Origin: Cytobacillus sp. S13-E01
GTDB taxonomy: Bacteria > Bacillota > Bacilli > Bacillales > Bacillaceae_L
DNA length: 64,000 nucleotides
Reading direction: 5' to 3'
NCBI RefSeq assembly: GCF_029193815.1
Contig: NZ_JARFVC010000004.1
Coordinates: 124,001-188,000, forward strand
Below are positions 42,884 to 52,726 of the stretch, one piece after another. The notes under the pieces were generated by a model, which saw only the letters and a program-made list of their open reading frames with translations, did not search any database and had not been told where the DNA came from. The translations under genes were made by a program, and so were the position numbers. Each line of letters begins with the position of its first letter. The first letter of the stretch is position 1.

Positions 42884-43441
42884 ATGATGAATTACAACGT
42901 ACGCGGTGAAAACATTGAGTTAACTCCAGCATTACGAGAGTATGTTGAGAAGAAGTTAGGTAAGTTGGAACGATACTTTGATGGCACTCCTGATTCAAAT
43001 GTTCATGTTAATTTAAAAGTCTATAGTGACAAGCAATCTAAAATAGAAGTGACGATTCCGATGACACAATTGGTTTTACGTGCCGAGGAATCTCATGAAG
43101 ATATGTATGCAGCGATTGACCTCGTTGTTGATAAGCTCGAGCGTCAAATTCGTAAACATAAAACAAAGGTAAATCGTAAATACCGTGATCCAGCTGGCAC
43201 TCGTGCTTTCTTTGAGGCAAATGGAGAAGCGAGAGTTGCCGTTCAAGATGCAGAAGATGAAGATTTTGAATTAGTACGTAATAAGCGTTTTAACTTAAAG
43301 CCGATGGATAGTGAAGAAGCGATTCTGCAAATGAATATGCTAGGACATAATTTCTTCGTCTTTACAAATGCTAGCACAAATAATACAAACGTAGTTTATA
43401 AACGCCGTGATGGAAAATACGGTATTATTGAGCCAAACTAA
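42884..43441 (+). CDS. hpf: long-form ribosome hibernation promoting factor
   Basis: 185 aa (or 184 from the second ATG at 42887). The N-terminal S30AE domain (about 1-105: MNYNVRGENIELTPALREYVEKKLGKLERYF) binds at the 30S mRNA channel. The C-terminal dimerisation domain (about 125-185: VRNKRFNLKPMDSEEAILQMNMLGHNFFVFTN) lets one long HPF build 100S disomes. B. subtilis HPF (YvyD) is 189 aa. SD AAGGAGGAG. A terminator follows, and secA is next, as in B. subtilis. Confidence 0.96.
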   Translation: MMNYNVRGENIELTPALREYVEKKLGKLERYFDGTPDSNVHVNLKVYSDKQSKIEVTIPMTQLVLRAEESHEDMYAAIDLVVDKLERQIRKHKTKVNRKYRDPAGTRAFFEANGEARVAVQDAEDEDFELVRNKRFNLKPMDSEEAILQMNMLGHNFFVFTNASTNNTNVVYKRRDGKYGIIEPN

Positions 43442-43449
43442 TTCATTTC

Positions 43450-43478
43450 AGGGTGTAGTCATATCGGCTACACCTTTA
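43450..43478 (+). terminator. terminator of hpf
   Basis: GGTGTAG and CTACACC arms followed by TTTATC. Confidence 0.75.
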
Positions 43479-43697
43479 TCTGTTTAATGACATCTTTCAC
43501 CAAATACTCCTTTGTACAAAGACCTCCACTATTCTTTTAAGTTTATCGTTTCCTCTAAAATCTTGTTACGATTCCCTATTAATGTTAATATTAAAATTGA
43601 ATTCTTTTTTAATCCTACGTTACTCTCGAATTTTGAGAAGCGTATACTACATACATATATTTTTTCTAATCTAAATGAAAATAGAGGAGCGTTCGTG

Positions 43698-46208
43698 ATG
43701 CTTGGAATTTTAAATAAAGTATTCGATCCTAATAAGCGAAGCCTTAAAAAACTAGAGGCTCTTGCAACGAAAATTGAAGCGTTACGGCCTGATATGGAAA
43801 AGCTGTCAGATCAAGATTTCCCTTTAAAAACAGCTGAATTTAAAGGGCGTTATGAAAAAGGTGAACAGCTTGATGACCTTTTAGTTGAAGCTTTTGCCGT
43901 TGTTCGTGAAGCTGCAAAACGTGTGCTAGGACTACATCCATATCCTGTACAGCTCATGGGGGGAGCGGCCCTTCATGAAGGTAATATTGCCGAGATGAAA
44001 ACAGGGGAAGGTAAAACCTTAACATCAACAATGCCTGTATATTTAAACGCACTTACTGGAAAAGGTGTTCACGTTATTACTGTAAACGAATATCTTGCAA
44101 GCCGTGATGCGAGAGAGATGGGCGAACTATATGAATTTTTAGGGTTATCAGTTGGTCTTAACTTAAACTCTTTATCGCGTGAAGAAAAAATTGAAGCATA
44201 CCGTGCTGATATTACGTATGGTACAAATAATGAATTTGGGTTTGATTACTTACGTGATAACATGGTGCTTTATAAGGAACAAATGTGTCAGCGTCCACTT
44301 TATTATGCTGTAATTGATGAGGTTGACTCCGTTTTAATCGATGAAGCACGGACACCGTTGATTATTTCAGGGTCTGCTCAAAAGTCGGCATCATTGTACA
44401 TTCAAGCAAATGCGTTTGTACGCACACTCATTAAAGAAGAAGATTTTACGTATGATGAAAAATCAAAGGGTGTTCAATTAACTGAAGATGGTATTAATAA
44501 AGCTGAAAAAGCATTTAATATTGAGAATCTATTTGATATAAATCATGTTGCCTTAATCCATCATATTAACCAAGCGTTAAAAGCAAATTCAAGTATGCAT
44601 CGTGATGTTGATTATGTCGTTGAAGATGCTCAAGTTGTCATTGTTGACCAATTCACAGGTCGTCTGATGAAAGGTCGTCGTTATAGTGAAGGGCTACACC
44701 AAGCGATTGAAGCCAAAGAAGGCTTGGAAATCCAAAACGAAAGTATGACACTTGCGACAATTACATTCCAAAACTACTTCCGCATGTATGAAAAACTATC
44801 AGGTATGACTGGTACTGCGAAGACTGAGGAAGAAGAATTCCGAAATATTTACAATATGTATGTTGTGAGCATTCCGACAAACCGTCCGATTACTCGTGAT
44901 GACCGAGCTGACTTGATTTTTAAATCAATCGATGGTAAATTCCGTGCAGTCGTCGAGGATATTGCCGAGCGAAATGCAAAGGGACAGCCAGTATTAGTAG
45001 GTACTGTAGCGATTGAAACATCAGAGCTAATCGCAAAATACCTAACCAAAAAAGGAATTAAACACCATGTTTTAAATGCGAAGAACCACGAACGAGAAGC
45101 GGAAATTATTGAAAATGCTGGTCAATATGGTGCGGTAACAATCGCAACAAATATGGCTGGTCGTGGTACGGATATCAAGCTTGGTGAAGGTGTAATCGAA
45201 GCCGGCGGGCTTGCTGTTATTGGTACAGAGCGACATGAGAGCCGACGTATTGATAACCAACTACGCGGACGTTCTGGTCGTCAAGGTGACCCAGGTATCA
45301 CACAGTTCTATCTTTCAATGGAAGATGAATTAATGCGTCGTTTTGGTTCTGATAATATGCGAGGTATGATGGAACGACTAGGAATGGATGATACACAGCC
45401 GATCCAAAGTAAAATGGTCTCTAGAGCTGTTGAGTCTGCACAAAAACGAGTTGAAGGTAACAACTTTGATGCTCGTAAGCAACTGTTACAATATGACGAT
45501 GTTCTCCGTCAACAACGTGAAGTTATCTATAAACAACGTTTTGAAGTGCTCGACTCTGAAAATTTACGTGAAGTTGTAGAACGAATGATCAAGTCTACAA
45601 TTGACAAAAATGTTGCCCTTCACACAGCTAAAGAGGATGATCCAGAAGAATGGGATTTCAAACCGATTATCGAGTTTGTAAATGGTAATCTTCTATTTGA
45701 AGGCGATGTTACAGAGCAAGACATTAAAGGAAAAGAGCCAGAAGAGATTACAGAGCTTATTCTAGATAAAGTGAAGAAGCGTTATGATGAAAAGGAAACT
45801 GAACTATCTTCTGAGCAAATGCGTGAGTTTGAACGAGTGGTTGTACTTCGTGCGGTTGATAGTAAGTGGATGGATCATATTGATGCAATGGATCAACTAC
45901 GACAAGGGATCCACCTTCGTGCCTATGGTCAAACAGATCCACTTCGCGAGTATCAATTCGAAGGATTTGCTATGTTTGAAAACATGATTGCATCCATTGA
46001 AGAAGATGTTGCAAAATATGTCATGAAGGCTCAAATCCGAAATAACCTAGAACGTCAAGAAGTCGCAAAAGGTCAAGCGGTTCATCCTAAAGAAGGCGAT
46101 CAAAAAACAACTAAGAAAAAGCCGGTTGTTAAAGCGCTGAATGTAGGACGGAATGACCCTTGTATCTGTGGTAGTGGCAAAAAGTATAAGCAATGTTGTG
46201 GTCAATAA
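43698..46208 (+). CDS. secA: preprotein translocase ATPase SecA
   Basis: 836 aa from the ATG at 43698 (GAGGAGCG 7 nt upstream); the frame is open upstream to 43512 but without an SD. Walker A GEGKT ([13 protein letters not shown]), [35 protein letters not shown], and the C-terminal zinc tail [16 protein letters not shown] (SEC-C), which binds lipids and ribosomes. It is the housekeeping Sec motor; the accessory SecA2 at 10252-12612 lacks the tail. Downstream prfB is the usual neighbour. Confidence 0.98.
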   Translation: MLGILNKVFDPNKRSLKKLEALATKIEALRPDMEKLSDQDFPLKTAEFKGRYEKGEQLDDLLVEAFAVVREAAKRVLGLHPYPVQLMGGAALHEGNIAEMKTGEGKTLTSTMPVYLNALTGKGVHVITVNEYLASRDAREMGELYEFLGLSVGLNLNSLSREEKIEAYRADITYGTNNEFGFDYLRDNMVLYKEQMCQRPLYYAVIDEVDSVLIDEARTPLIISGSAQKSASLYIQANAFVRTLIKEEDFTYDEKSKGVQLTEDGINKAEKAFNIENLFDINHVALIHHINQALKANSSMHRDVDYVVEDAQVVIVDQFTGRLMKGRRYSEGLHQAIEAKEGLEIQNESMTLATITFQNYFRMYEKLSGMTGTAKTEEEEFRNIYNMYVVSIPTNRPITRDDRADLIFKSIDGKFRAVVEDIAERNAKGQPVLVGTVAIETSELIAKYLTKKGIKHHVLNAKNHEREAEIIENAGQYGAVTIATNMAGRGTDIKLGEGVIEAGGLAVIGTERHESRRIDNQLRGRSGRQGDPGITQFYLSMEDELMRRFGSDNMRGMMERLGMDDTQPIQSKMVSRAVESAQKRVEGNNFDARKQLLQYDDVLRQQREVIYKQRFEVLDSENLREVVERMIKSTIDKNVALHTAKEDDPEEWDFKPIIEFVNGNLLFEGDVTEQDIKGKEPEEITELILDKVKKRYDEKETELSSEQMREFERVVVLRAVDSKWMDHIDAMDQLRQGIHLRAYGQTDPLREYQFEGFAMFENMIASIEEDVAKYVMKAQIRNNLERQEVAKGQAVHPKEGDQKTTKKKPVVKALNVGRNDPCICGSGKKYKQCCGQ

Positions 46209-46212
46209 ATAG

Positions 46213-46245
46213 CTGGGGTGAGAGTTTTAGTTCTCTCACCTTTTA
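46213..46245 (+). terminator. terminator of secA
   Basis: GGTGAGAG and CTCTCACC arms followed by TTTT. Confidence 0.88.
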
Positions 46246-46279
46246 AGATTGTATAACATCATTTGATGAGGTGATCATA

Positions 46280-47381
46280 GTGGAATTAGTAGAAATTAAG
46301 CAAGAACTTGATAAGATGATCAAACGATTAGAAGCTTTTAGGGGGTCTCTTTGACCTTGAAGCAAAGCAAGCCCGGATTACAGAACTAGAAGAACAAATG
46401 GCCAACCCAACCTTTTGGGATAGCCAACAAGCTGCTCAAATTGTCATTAACGAAATTAACGTTTTAAAAGAATCGGTCGTTCAATTTAATGAATTAAATG
46501 AAACCTATGAAAACCTAGAGCTAACCTATGAACTTTTAAAAGAAGAGCCAGATGAAGATATGATTACAGAATTAGTAGGTGAAATTAAAGGTCTATCAAA
46601 GGACCTTAACGATTTTGAATTACAGCTGCTACTAAGCGGAGAACATGACAAAAATAACGCTATTTTAGAGTTGCATCCAGGTGCTGGTGGAACTGAATCA
46701 CAGGACTGGGGTTCGATGCTCCTTCGGATGTATACTCGTTGGGCAGAGAAAAAAGGATTTAAGGTTGAGACCCTCGATTATTTGCCTGGTGATGAAGCAG
46801 GGATTAAAAGTGTTACCTTGTTAATTAAAGGACATAATGCATACGGTTACCTTAAAGCAGAAAAAGGCGTACATCGTCTTGTTCGTATTTCTCCATTTGA
46901 CGCATCAGGCCGCCGTCATACATCCTTCGTTTCATGTGAAATCATGCCTGAATTTAACGATGAAATCGATATTGACATCCGTACCGAAGATTTGAAGGTG
47001 GATACGTATCGTGCTAGTGGAGCGGGTGGGCAACATATCAATACAACCGATTCCGCTGTACGAATAACACATCTACCAACAAACACGGTTGTAACCTGCC
47101 AAACAGAGCGTTCACAGATTAAAAACCGTGAAAGAGCGATGAAAATGTTACAGGCGAAACTGTATCAATTGAGAATTGAAGAACAAGAAGCAGAGCTTGC
47201 AGAAATTCGTGGTGAGCAAAAGGATATCGGTTGGGGAAGTCAAATTCGTTCCTACGTATTCCACCCCTATTCACTAGTGAAAGACCACCGTACAAACACT
47301 GAAGTAGGTAACACACAAAGTGTAATGGACGGTGAACTTGATCCGTTTATAGACGCTTACCTTCGATCTAAATTAAATTAA
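46280..47381 (+). CDS. prfB: peptide chain release factor 2, with programmed +1 frameshift
   Basis: The reading starts at GTG 46280 (GAGGTGAT upstream) and after 24 codons meets TGA at 46352. Skipping one base continues in the frame of 46353-47381, giving 366 aa in all. The RF2 recognition tripeptide SPF ([12 protein letters not shown]) and the catalytic GGQ ([11 protein letters not shown]) are present. RF2 reads UGA and UAA. When RF2 is scarce, slow UGA decoding favours the shift. An annotation starting at the ATG 46398 would miss about 40 residues. Confidence 0.97.
46340..46355 (+). promoter_or_regulatory. prfB +1 frameshift site
   Basis: AGGGGG (internal Shine-Dalgarno), TCT, CTT TGA C: the classic AGGGGGTNTCTTTGAC recoding signal. 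CTT slips onto TTT, and TGA is read in the +1 frame as GAC. Confidence 0.96.
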
Positions 47382-47388
47382 CGACCCA

Positions 47389-47421
47389 TACCATCGGCAA
47401 CATTGTTGTTGGTGGTTTTTT
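47389..47421 (+). terminator. probable terminator of prfB
   Basis: CCA...CAAC and GTTGGTGG pair imperfectly, followed by six T. Confidence 0.55.
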
Positions 47422-47426
47422 GATCG

Positions 47427-47468
47427 ACAAGATTCGACACCTTCGTGGAAGGTGTCGACGAATCTTGT
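47427..47468 (+). repeat. REP-like palindrome
   Basis: CGACACCTTC, gtg, GAAGGTGTCG core inside ACAAGATT/AATCTTGT outer arms (one extra CG on the right). Confidence 0.9.
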
Positions 47469-47557
47469 GGTAATTGTATCTATTTTCGACAGTATATTCC
47501 TTTTTCTATCAATATATTGTAAAATAAAGAATAGTCAGACTGGTGGAGGTTAAGGAT

Positions 47558-49054
47558 ATGTCAGGAACAACAGCAGATAGAATGAAAGAACTACAACTAC
47601 TAGATATTGGACGAAAGAATAAGCTCGTAACAATTGTTACACTAATTTCAGTTATCTTAGCAATAATAGTAGATGTAGCAATAAAGCAACCGCTCGCTAT
47701 GATATTAACAATAGCTATTGGTGGAAGTATTTTTGTATTAGTATTATCTTTACTTAATTACAAAAAAATATGGATCACTAAGACTCCATATCTCGCTATA
47801 GTAGGTCTAAGTATTGTCCTTTATTTTATAATGGTGGGCAGTCAGTCTATTACAATGATTCTGTTGCCATTTTATTTATTAACTACGGTCGCGATTTATA
47901 ATAAGCGATCAACATTATATGCTAGTCTTCTTTTTGGTGTTTTACTTAGTGCAGCCTTTTTCTACAGATTTGCTGGTGAACTGAATTTTGATCTTAGAAC
48001 AATCGTTATTTATTATTTGCTTTTTGCACTTATCATTTTAACGCTTATTTTTTTAAATCAAGTTTCTTCAAAAATGCAAAGAGATATGGATGCACTCCAG
48101 CAACAAACGCAATCGCTTTTTGATCAGCAGAAAGAGCATGGCGAACATTTGGTTAATGGTACAAAAACGATTAGCGAAAATATTGCAAAGGTACGTTCAC
48201 AAAGCGAAGAACAACTCCATTCCTTTAATGAAATGAGTATTGCTGTTGGGGAAATTTCATCTGGCATGCAAACCCAGAATGAAGCAGCAAGTACGATTAC
48301 TGAATCAATTGAAAACCTAAATCAAACAGTGGTGCATCTTGTTAATGCTGCTAGCAACTTAAGTATGCAAACAGATGAAGCAAATGAAGCTTCTAAAGTA
48401 GGTAGTGAAACGATTGAAACATTATTATTAAAAATTACTGAATTTCAAGCATCGATAGACACCATGTCTGAAACAATGAATAATCTTGTTGGAAAGATAA
48501 ATGAAACAACTGGATTTACTGACAATATTCAGGAAATCGCAGCTCAAACAAACCTTCTAGCACTAAACGCTTCTATTGAAGCAGCACGTGCAGGAGAAAG
48601 TGGAAAAGGCTTTGCAGTAGTAGCTGACGAAATTCGTAAGCTTTCAGCTGTCACATCAAATGCAGCAGATCGTATTTCTAAAAATCTTTCTCAAGTCAAT
48701 GAAAGTACGAGAATCTCTCAAAGTCAAATGGGAGAAAATGCGAAAAAAATGGAAGAAAGCGTTGATTTAACAAAACAAACAATGAATGCATTCTCTACAA
48801 TTGATAAGGCTGTAAATGGTCTAAACATATCGGTTGATCAATTTGAGGAGATTACATCAAATATCGGTACTTCATCTAAATCAATTGAAACCTCGGTTAG
48901 TGAATTTGCAGCCATTATCGAAGAAACGACAGCTTCACTCGAGGAAATTTCAGCATCGCTAGAAAACCATAACCAACAAAATGGCCAACTTGTCTCATTT
49001 ATCCAAAATACTGACAAGGCTACTACAAAGTTGATTCAATTAGTGAAAGAATAA
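47558..49054 (+). CDS. methyl-accepting chemotaxis protein, polytopic, no HAMP
   Basis: 498 aa from the ATG at 47558 (GGAGG 8 nt upstream). The N-terminal ~170 residues form about six hydrophobic membrane segments with short loops, so no large extracellular sensor and no evident HAMP. The rest is the MA signalling domain with hairpin tip [38 protein letters not shown]. The architecture resembles membrane-sensing chemoreceptors. There is no pentapeptide CheR tether. The ligand is unknown. It is monocistronic, flanked by REP palindromes and a strong terminator, and inserted between prfB and the YitT gene. Confidence 0.93.
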   Translation: MSGTTADRMKELQLLDIGRKNKLVTIVTLISVILAIIVDVAIKQPLAMILTIAIGGSIFVLVLSLLNYKKIWITKTPYLAIVGLSIVLYFIMVGSQSITMILLPFYLLTTVAIYNKRSTLYASLLFGVLLSAAFFYRFAGELNFDLRTIVIYYLLFALIILTLIFLNQVSSKMQRDMDALQQQTQSLFDQQKEHGEHLVNGTKTISENIAKVRSQSEEQLHSFNEMSIAVGEISSGMQTQNEAASTITESIENLNQTVVHLVNAASNLSMQTDEANEASKVGSETIETLLLKITEFQASIDTMSETMNNLVGKINETTGFTDNIQEIAAQTNLLALNASIEAARAGESGKGFAVVADEIRKLSAVTSNAADRISKNLSQVNESTRISQSQMGENAKKMEESVDLTKQTMNAFSTIDKAVNGLNISVDQFEEITSNIGTSSKSIETSVSEFAAIIEETTASLEEISASLENHNQQNGQLVSFIQNTDKATTKLIQLVKE

Positions 49055-49060
49055 TGAATA

Positions 49061-49104
49061 AAGCCCAAGATACTAGGTGCACACCTGATATCTTGGGCTT
49101 TATA
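49061..49104 (+). terminator. terminator of chemoreceptor gene
   Basis: AAAGCCCAAGATA and TATCTTGGGCTTT perfect 13-bp arms, with the inner part also self-complementary. Confidence 0.9.
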
Positions 49105-49114
49105 TATGGAATAG

Positions 49115-49161
49115 GTTCGACACCTTCCTTGTCATTCGACACCTTCCTGGAAGATGTCGAA
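49115..49161 (+). repeat. REP-like palindrome with extra half copy
   Basis: TTCGACACCTTC at 49116, then TTCGACACCTTC, ctg, GAAGATGTCGAA at 49135-49161. The GAAGAT variant arm is the one found in nine of ten units of the 19.4-kb array. Confidence 0.88.
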
Positions 49162-49354
49162 CTCTCTACGGTATATTCTCTCTGAAGTTACAGCAAACTA
49201 CCCATAATAAACTTCCATACCCAATCTCAAATTCTGCATTATTTTGTCGCTTTACCACGTTATTACACTGGCGTTTACAGAGGTTTGAACCCGTGCTATA
49301 CTCTCAAAGGTTGTGTGAAACAATGTCAAACCGTGGTAGTTGGGGGATCAAAAC

Positions 49355-50233
49355 ATGATGATGACAATCAAGCAAAAACGGAGAAACGATCAATACAATC
49401 CAAAGCGAGAGCTCTTACAAGAATATCTATACATACTGCTTGGTTCGGCAATTGTCGCGATTGCTTTTAATTTATTTCTATTACCAAATAAAGTAGCTTC
49501 TGGCGGGGTAAGTGGGATAAGTACAATTTTCGTCACGCTATTTGGCTGGGAGCCCGCGTATGTTCAATGGGCCTTTAATATTCCTCTTTTTACCGCAGGT
49601 GTTATTCTTTTGGGTAGACTTTATGGTATAAAAACCTTAATCGGAACACTTTTTCTACCATTTGTCGTTTATTTGACCAGAAATATGGAGCCAGCAACGC
49701 TTGACCCATTGCTTGGTGCTCTTTTCGGTGGGGTTGGCGTAGGAATTGGTTTAGGGCTAGCGTTTAGAGGTAATGCTTCAACAGGTGGAACAGACCTTGC
49801 TGCACAAATAGTTCATAAGTTTACAGGCCTTTCACTCGGTACATGTGTGGCGATTATAGATGGAATGATTGTGGTAGCTGCAGCGTTTGTGTTTGATCTT
49901 GAAGGTGGCTTATATGCTCTTATCGGTTTATTTGTGACTAGTAAAACAATTGATCTGGTACAAGTGGGCTTTGGTTATTCAAAAATGGCCATTATTATTA
50001 CAAATAAGCAGGATGAAATTAGTCAAGTAATCTTACGAAAAATTGATAGAGGTGTGACGAGATTATCTGCTGTAGGTGGATACACAGATGATGAGCGTCC
50101 TATATTAATGTGCGTCGTCGATCAGACAGAATTCTTCAAATTGAAGCAATTAGTTAAAAGCATCGATGCGTCTGCATTTGTAGTTGTTATGGATGCCTCT
50201 GAAGTAGTAGGAAAAGGTTTTAAAAGAGTTTAA
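49355..50233 (+). CDS. YitT family membrane protein (DUF161 x2, DUF2179)
   Basis: 292 aa. About five or six hydrophobic helices with the YitT pattern (FNLFLLPNKVASGGVSGISTIF, NASTGGTDLAAQIVHKFTGLSLG) precede a C-terminal DUF2179 soluble domain (about 215-292: AIIITNKQDEISQVILRKIDRGVTRLSAVGGYTDDERPILMCVV). Function unknown; a transporter-like role has been proposed for the family. The start is at ATGATGATG after GGGGGAT; a TTG at 49340 is less likely. Located directly before cccB, as in other Bacilli. Confidence 0.9.
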   Translation: MMMTIKQKRRNDQYNPKRELLQEYLYILLGSAIVAIAFNLFLLPNKVASGGVSGISTIFVTLFGWEPAYVQWAFNIPLFTAGVILLGRLYGIKTLIGTLFLPFVVYLTRNMEPATLDPLLGALFGGVGVGIGLGLAFRGNASTGGTDLAAQIVHKFTGLSLGTCVAIIDGMIVVAAAFVFDLEGGLYALIGLFVTSKTIDLVQVGFGYSKMAIIITNKQDEISQVILRKIDRGVTRLSAVGGYTDDERPILMCVVDQTEFFKLKQLVKSIDASAFVVVMDASEVVGKGFKRV

Positions 50234-50286
50234 ATTGGCTATAATAAGCCTGTGTCTGGTTAATATTACTCTAGGGGGAGTATACA

Positions 50287-50634
50287 ATGAAGAAGAAGTT
50301 ACTAGCAATGCTAGTTGGAACATCGTTAGTGCTTGCAGCATGTGGCGGTGGGGGCGATGAAACAGCAGAGCCAACAGAACCAGCAGATACTACTGGTGGA
50401 GCAGGAGAAACAACTACTGCAAACGCTGAAGAAATCTATCAACAAAGCTGTATTGGTTGTCACGGTCAAGATCTTAGTGGGGGAGTAGGCCCTGATTTAC
50501 GTGCAGTTGGCTCGAAATACTCACAAGAAGAAATTGAAGGAATCATTGATCAAGGTAAAGGAATCATGCAAGGCGGTATTATTAAAGGTGAAGAGGCAAC
50601 TGCTGTTGCAGAGTGGTTGGCTGCTAAAAAATAA
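50287..50634 (+). CDS. cccB: lipoprotein cytochrome c-551
   Basis: The 115-aa protein has a lipoprotein signal ([19 protein letters not shown], lipid-modified Cys19) and a Gly/Thr/Glu-rich linker (about 20-50). A small cytochrome c domain follows with heme site CIGCH (about 56-60) and distal Met ligand in GKGIMQGGI. The predicted place is the outer face of the membrane, donating electrons to a terminal oxidase. The symbol follows B. subtilis cccB, which has the same neighbourhood (before ftsE). Strong SD AGGGGGAG. Confidence 0.95.
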   Translation: MKKKLLAMLVGTSLVLAACGGGGDETAEPTEPADTTGGAGETTTANAEEIYQQSCIGCHGQDLSGGVGPDLRAVGSKYSQEEIEGIIDQGKGIMQGGIIKGEEATAVAEWLAAKK

Positions 50635-50649
50635 TACACGGTGTTAAAT

Positions 50650-50691
50650 CAAAGGGCTTTCTGTCATATGTTGACAGGGGCCTTTTTTTTG
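50650..50691 (+). terminator. terminator of cccB
   Basis: AAAGGGC..CTGTCA and TGACAG..GCCTTT arms followed by eight T. Confidence 0.85.
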
Positions 50692-50985
50692 AGATAAGAA
50701 AATACCTAGTTTTGATGTCATCTCCGGGCGTCCCGCTCAAACTGCTTAATATAGATCAAATATACTCATCGGTAGTATCTAATACCATGAAATAGCTATG
50801 AAATGAAAATGTAATAATTTAAGTCTGATTTTGACGAATTTTGATGGTATAATGAAAAAGGTAGAATAATAGAACAGATTATGTAGAAAATAATAGTATT
50901 TACGTATTTTATGGCAAATTCATAAAGAAAATGTCGTATTATATAAAACTTCAACACAACTATAAAATACAATCAGGTGATTGAA
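50692..50985 (+). promoter_or_regulatory. promoter region of ftsEX
   Basis: AT-rich, no ORF. TGGTATAAT at 50845-50853 is an extended -10 element for SigA, with a poor -35. No repeat seen. Confidence 0.5.
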
Positions 50986-51672
50986 ATGATAGAAATGCAG
51001 GATGTTTATAAAAAGTATCCAAATGGCGTTCTTGCCGTTAATGGTATAAATGTAAAAATAAAGCAAGGCGAATTCGTCTATGTTGTTGGCCCTAGTGGAG
51101 CCGGAAAGTCAACGTTTATTAAGATGATGTACCGTGAAGAAAAGCCAACAAAAGGGGCTATCATTATTAACGGTATAAATCTTGCTAAGTTAAAAGAAAA
51201 AAAGGTTCCGTATTTACGTAGAAACATTGGAGTCGTTTTCCAAGATTTTAAATTATTACCGAAGCTAACAGTATATGAAAATGTTGCCTTTGCCTTAGAG
51301 GTCATCGAGGAAAATCCTAAATATATCAAAAAGCGCGTTTTAGATGTATTGGACCTTGTCAAGTTAAAGCATAAAGCTAGATTTTTACCAGACGAGCTGT
51401 CAGGTGGAGAGCAACAACGGGTTTCAATCGCACGCTCAATCGTAAATGCACCAGGTGTTATGATTGCCGATGAACCGACAGGTAACCTTGATCCCGAGAC
51501 TTCTTGGGATATAATGAAAATTTTTGAAGAAATAAATAATCGTGGGACAACAATTGTAATGGCTACGCATAACCGTGAAATTGTAAACACAATAAAAAAA
51601 CGTGTTATTGCGATTGAAAGCGGAAAAATAGCGAGAGACGAAGTAAGGGGTGATTACGGTTATGAAGTTTAG
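50986..51672 (+). CDS. ftsE: cell division ABC transporter ATPase FtsE
   Basis: 228 aa from the ATG at 50986 (AGGTGAT upstream), equal to B. subtilis FtsE in length. Walker A GPSGAGKST, Q-loop VFQDFKLLPKL, ABC signature LSGGEQQR, Walker B VMIADEPTGNLD, H-loop MATHNRE. With FtsX it transmits ATP hydrolysis across the membrane to activate a peptidoglycan hydrolase. It overlaps ftsX by 11 nt. Confidence 0.97.
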   Translation: MIEMQDVYKKYPNGVLAVNGINVKIKQGEFVYVVGPSGAGKSTFIKMMYREEKPTKGAIIINGINLAKLKEKKVPYLRRNIGVVFQDFKLLPKLTVYENVAFALEVIEENPKYIKKRVLDVLDLVKLKHKARFLPDELSGGEQQRVSIARSIVNAPGVMIADEPTGNLDPETSWDIMKIFEEINNRGTTIVMATHNREIVNTIKKRVIAIESGKIARDEVRGDYGYEV

Positions 51673-52555
51673 AACCTTACTTCGGCATATTCGTGAAAGT
51701 TTTAAGAACTTAAGCCGTAACAGTTGGATGACCTTTGCATCTGTTAGTGCTGTAACTGTCACACTTTTACTAGTAGGTATTTTTATAGTCATTATGATGA
51801 ATTTAAATAGTATGGCCACTTCGATTGAAGAGGATGTACGAATCAGAGTTCATATTGAACTCACGGCTACACAAGAAGACCAAGCCGCCTTGCAAAAACA
51901 AATCGAAGGTATTTCACAAGTATCTGAGGTTGTTTTTTCATCTAAAGAACAAGAGCTTGATAACTTAATAAAAAGCTTAGGTGAAGAAGGCTCAATCTTT
52001 GAATTGTTTGAGCAAAGCAATCCATTGCGTGATGTCTTTATTGTAAAAACAGCAAATCCAACTGACATTTCAACAGTAGCTACTCGAATCGAAGGTTTTA
52101 ATAATGCTGCATCTGTTAAATATGGACAAGGTGAAATTGAAAAGATGTTCAAAGCTGTAGAGATCTCTCGTAATGTTGGACTAGCCCTAATCGTAGGTTT
52201 AGTATTCACAGCAATGTTCTTAATCTCTAATACTATAAAAATAACAATTGTAGCAAGAAGAAGCGAGATTGAGATTATGAAGTTAGTAGGTGCAACAAAT
52301 GGTTTCATTCGTTGGCCGTTTTTTCTCGAGGGCTTGTTACTTGGAATACTAGGGTCAATTATCCCAATTTCCATTATTCTTGGCTCATATAACTATCTTT
52401 TAGACATCGTCCAACCGAAGTTAGAGGGTACATTTTTTAAACTATTACCTTTTCAACCATTCGCATTCCAAGTTGCTTTACTTCTAGTCGCTATTGGTTC
52501 GATTATCGGTGTTTGGGGAAGTTTAATGTCTGTTCGTAAATTTTTAAAAGTTTAA
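51662..52555 (+). CDS. ftsX: cell division ABC permease FtsX
   Basis: 297 aa from the ATG at 51662 inside the end of ftsE. One TM (about 20-45) precedes an extracellular loop of about 120 aa (RVHIELTATQEDQAALQKQIEGI...), and three TM segments at about 170-295 contain the FtsX/MacB core. The large loop in B. subtilis binds and activates the hydrolase CwlO. The next gene is a coiled-coil M23 hydrolase, a likely partner. Confidence 0.96.
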   Translation: MKFRTLLRHIRESFKNLSRNSWMTFASVSAVTVTLLLVGIFIVIMMNLNSMATSIEEDVRIRVHIELTATQEDQAALQKQIEGISQVSEVVFSSKEQELDNLIKSLGEEGSIFELFEQSNPLRDVFIVKTANPTDISTVATRIEGFNNAASVKYGQGEIEKMFKAVEISRNVGLALIVGLVFTAMFLISNTIKITIVARRSEIEIMKLVGATNGFIRWPFFLEGLLLGILGSIIPISIILGSYNYLLDIVQPKLEGTFFKLLPFQPFAFQVALLLVAIGSIIGVWGSLMSVRKFLKV

Positions 52556-52726
52556 TAGATTTATGGTATAAATCAACTTCATGAAACTGTCAAACCTCAA
52601 ATCTCTTTACCATGATAAGTTCAGGGAAGCTACTAAATAGGCGATGCTAAACTGTCCTAGTTGCCCTGGTAAGTAAGAAGCGAGTCTTTCTTACGATAGA
52701 ATCAATAGAAGGGGAGTAACTGATTA
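52556..52726 (+). promoter_or_regulatory. leader between ftsX and M23 hydrolase gene
   Basis: 171 bp with two potential stems, CAGGG...CCCTG (52622 to 52666) and GTAAGAA..TTCTTAC (52673-52695). No known riboswitch recognised. It may carry a promoter or processing site for separate control of the hydrolase. Confidence 0.4.

Noticed and set aside
43512-43697. N-terminal extension of SecA
   Set aside because: The frame is open but lacks SD and SecA similarity; [10 protein letters not shown] at 43698 is the normal start.
46398-47381. prfB starting at the ATG 46398
   Set aside because: The GTG start at 46280 and the AGGGGG...CTTTGAC recoding signal explain the full-length protein.
52556-52726. 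Possible c-di-AMP (ydaO) riboswitch before the M23 gene
   Set aside because: The conserved ydaO core segments are not present; only two simple stems remain.
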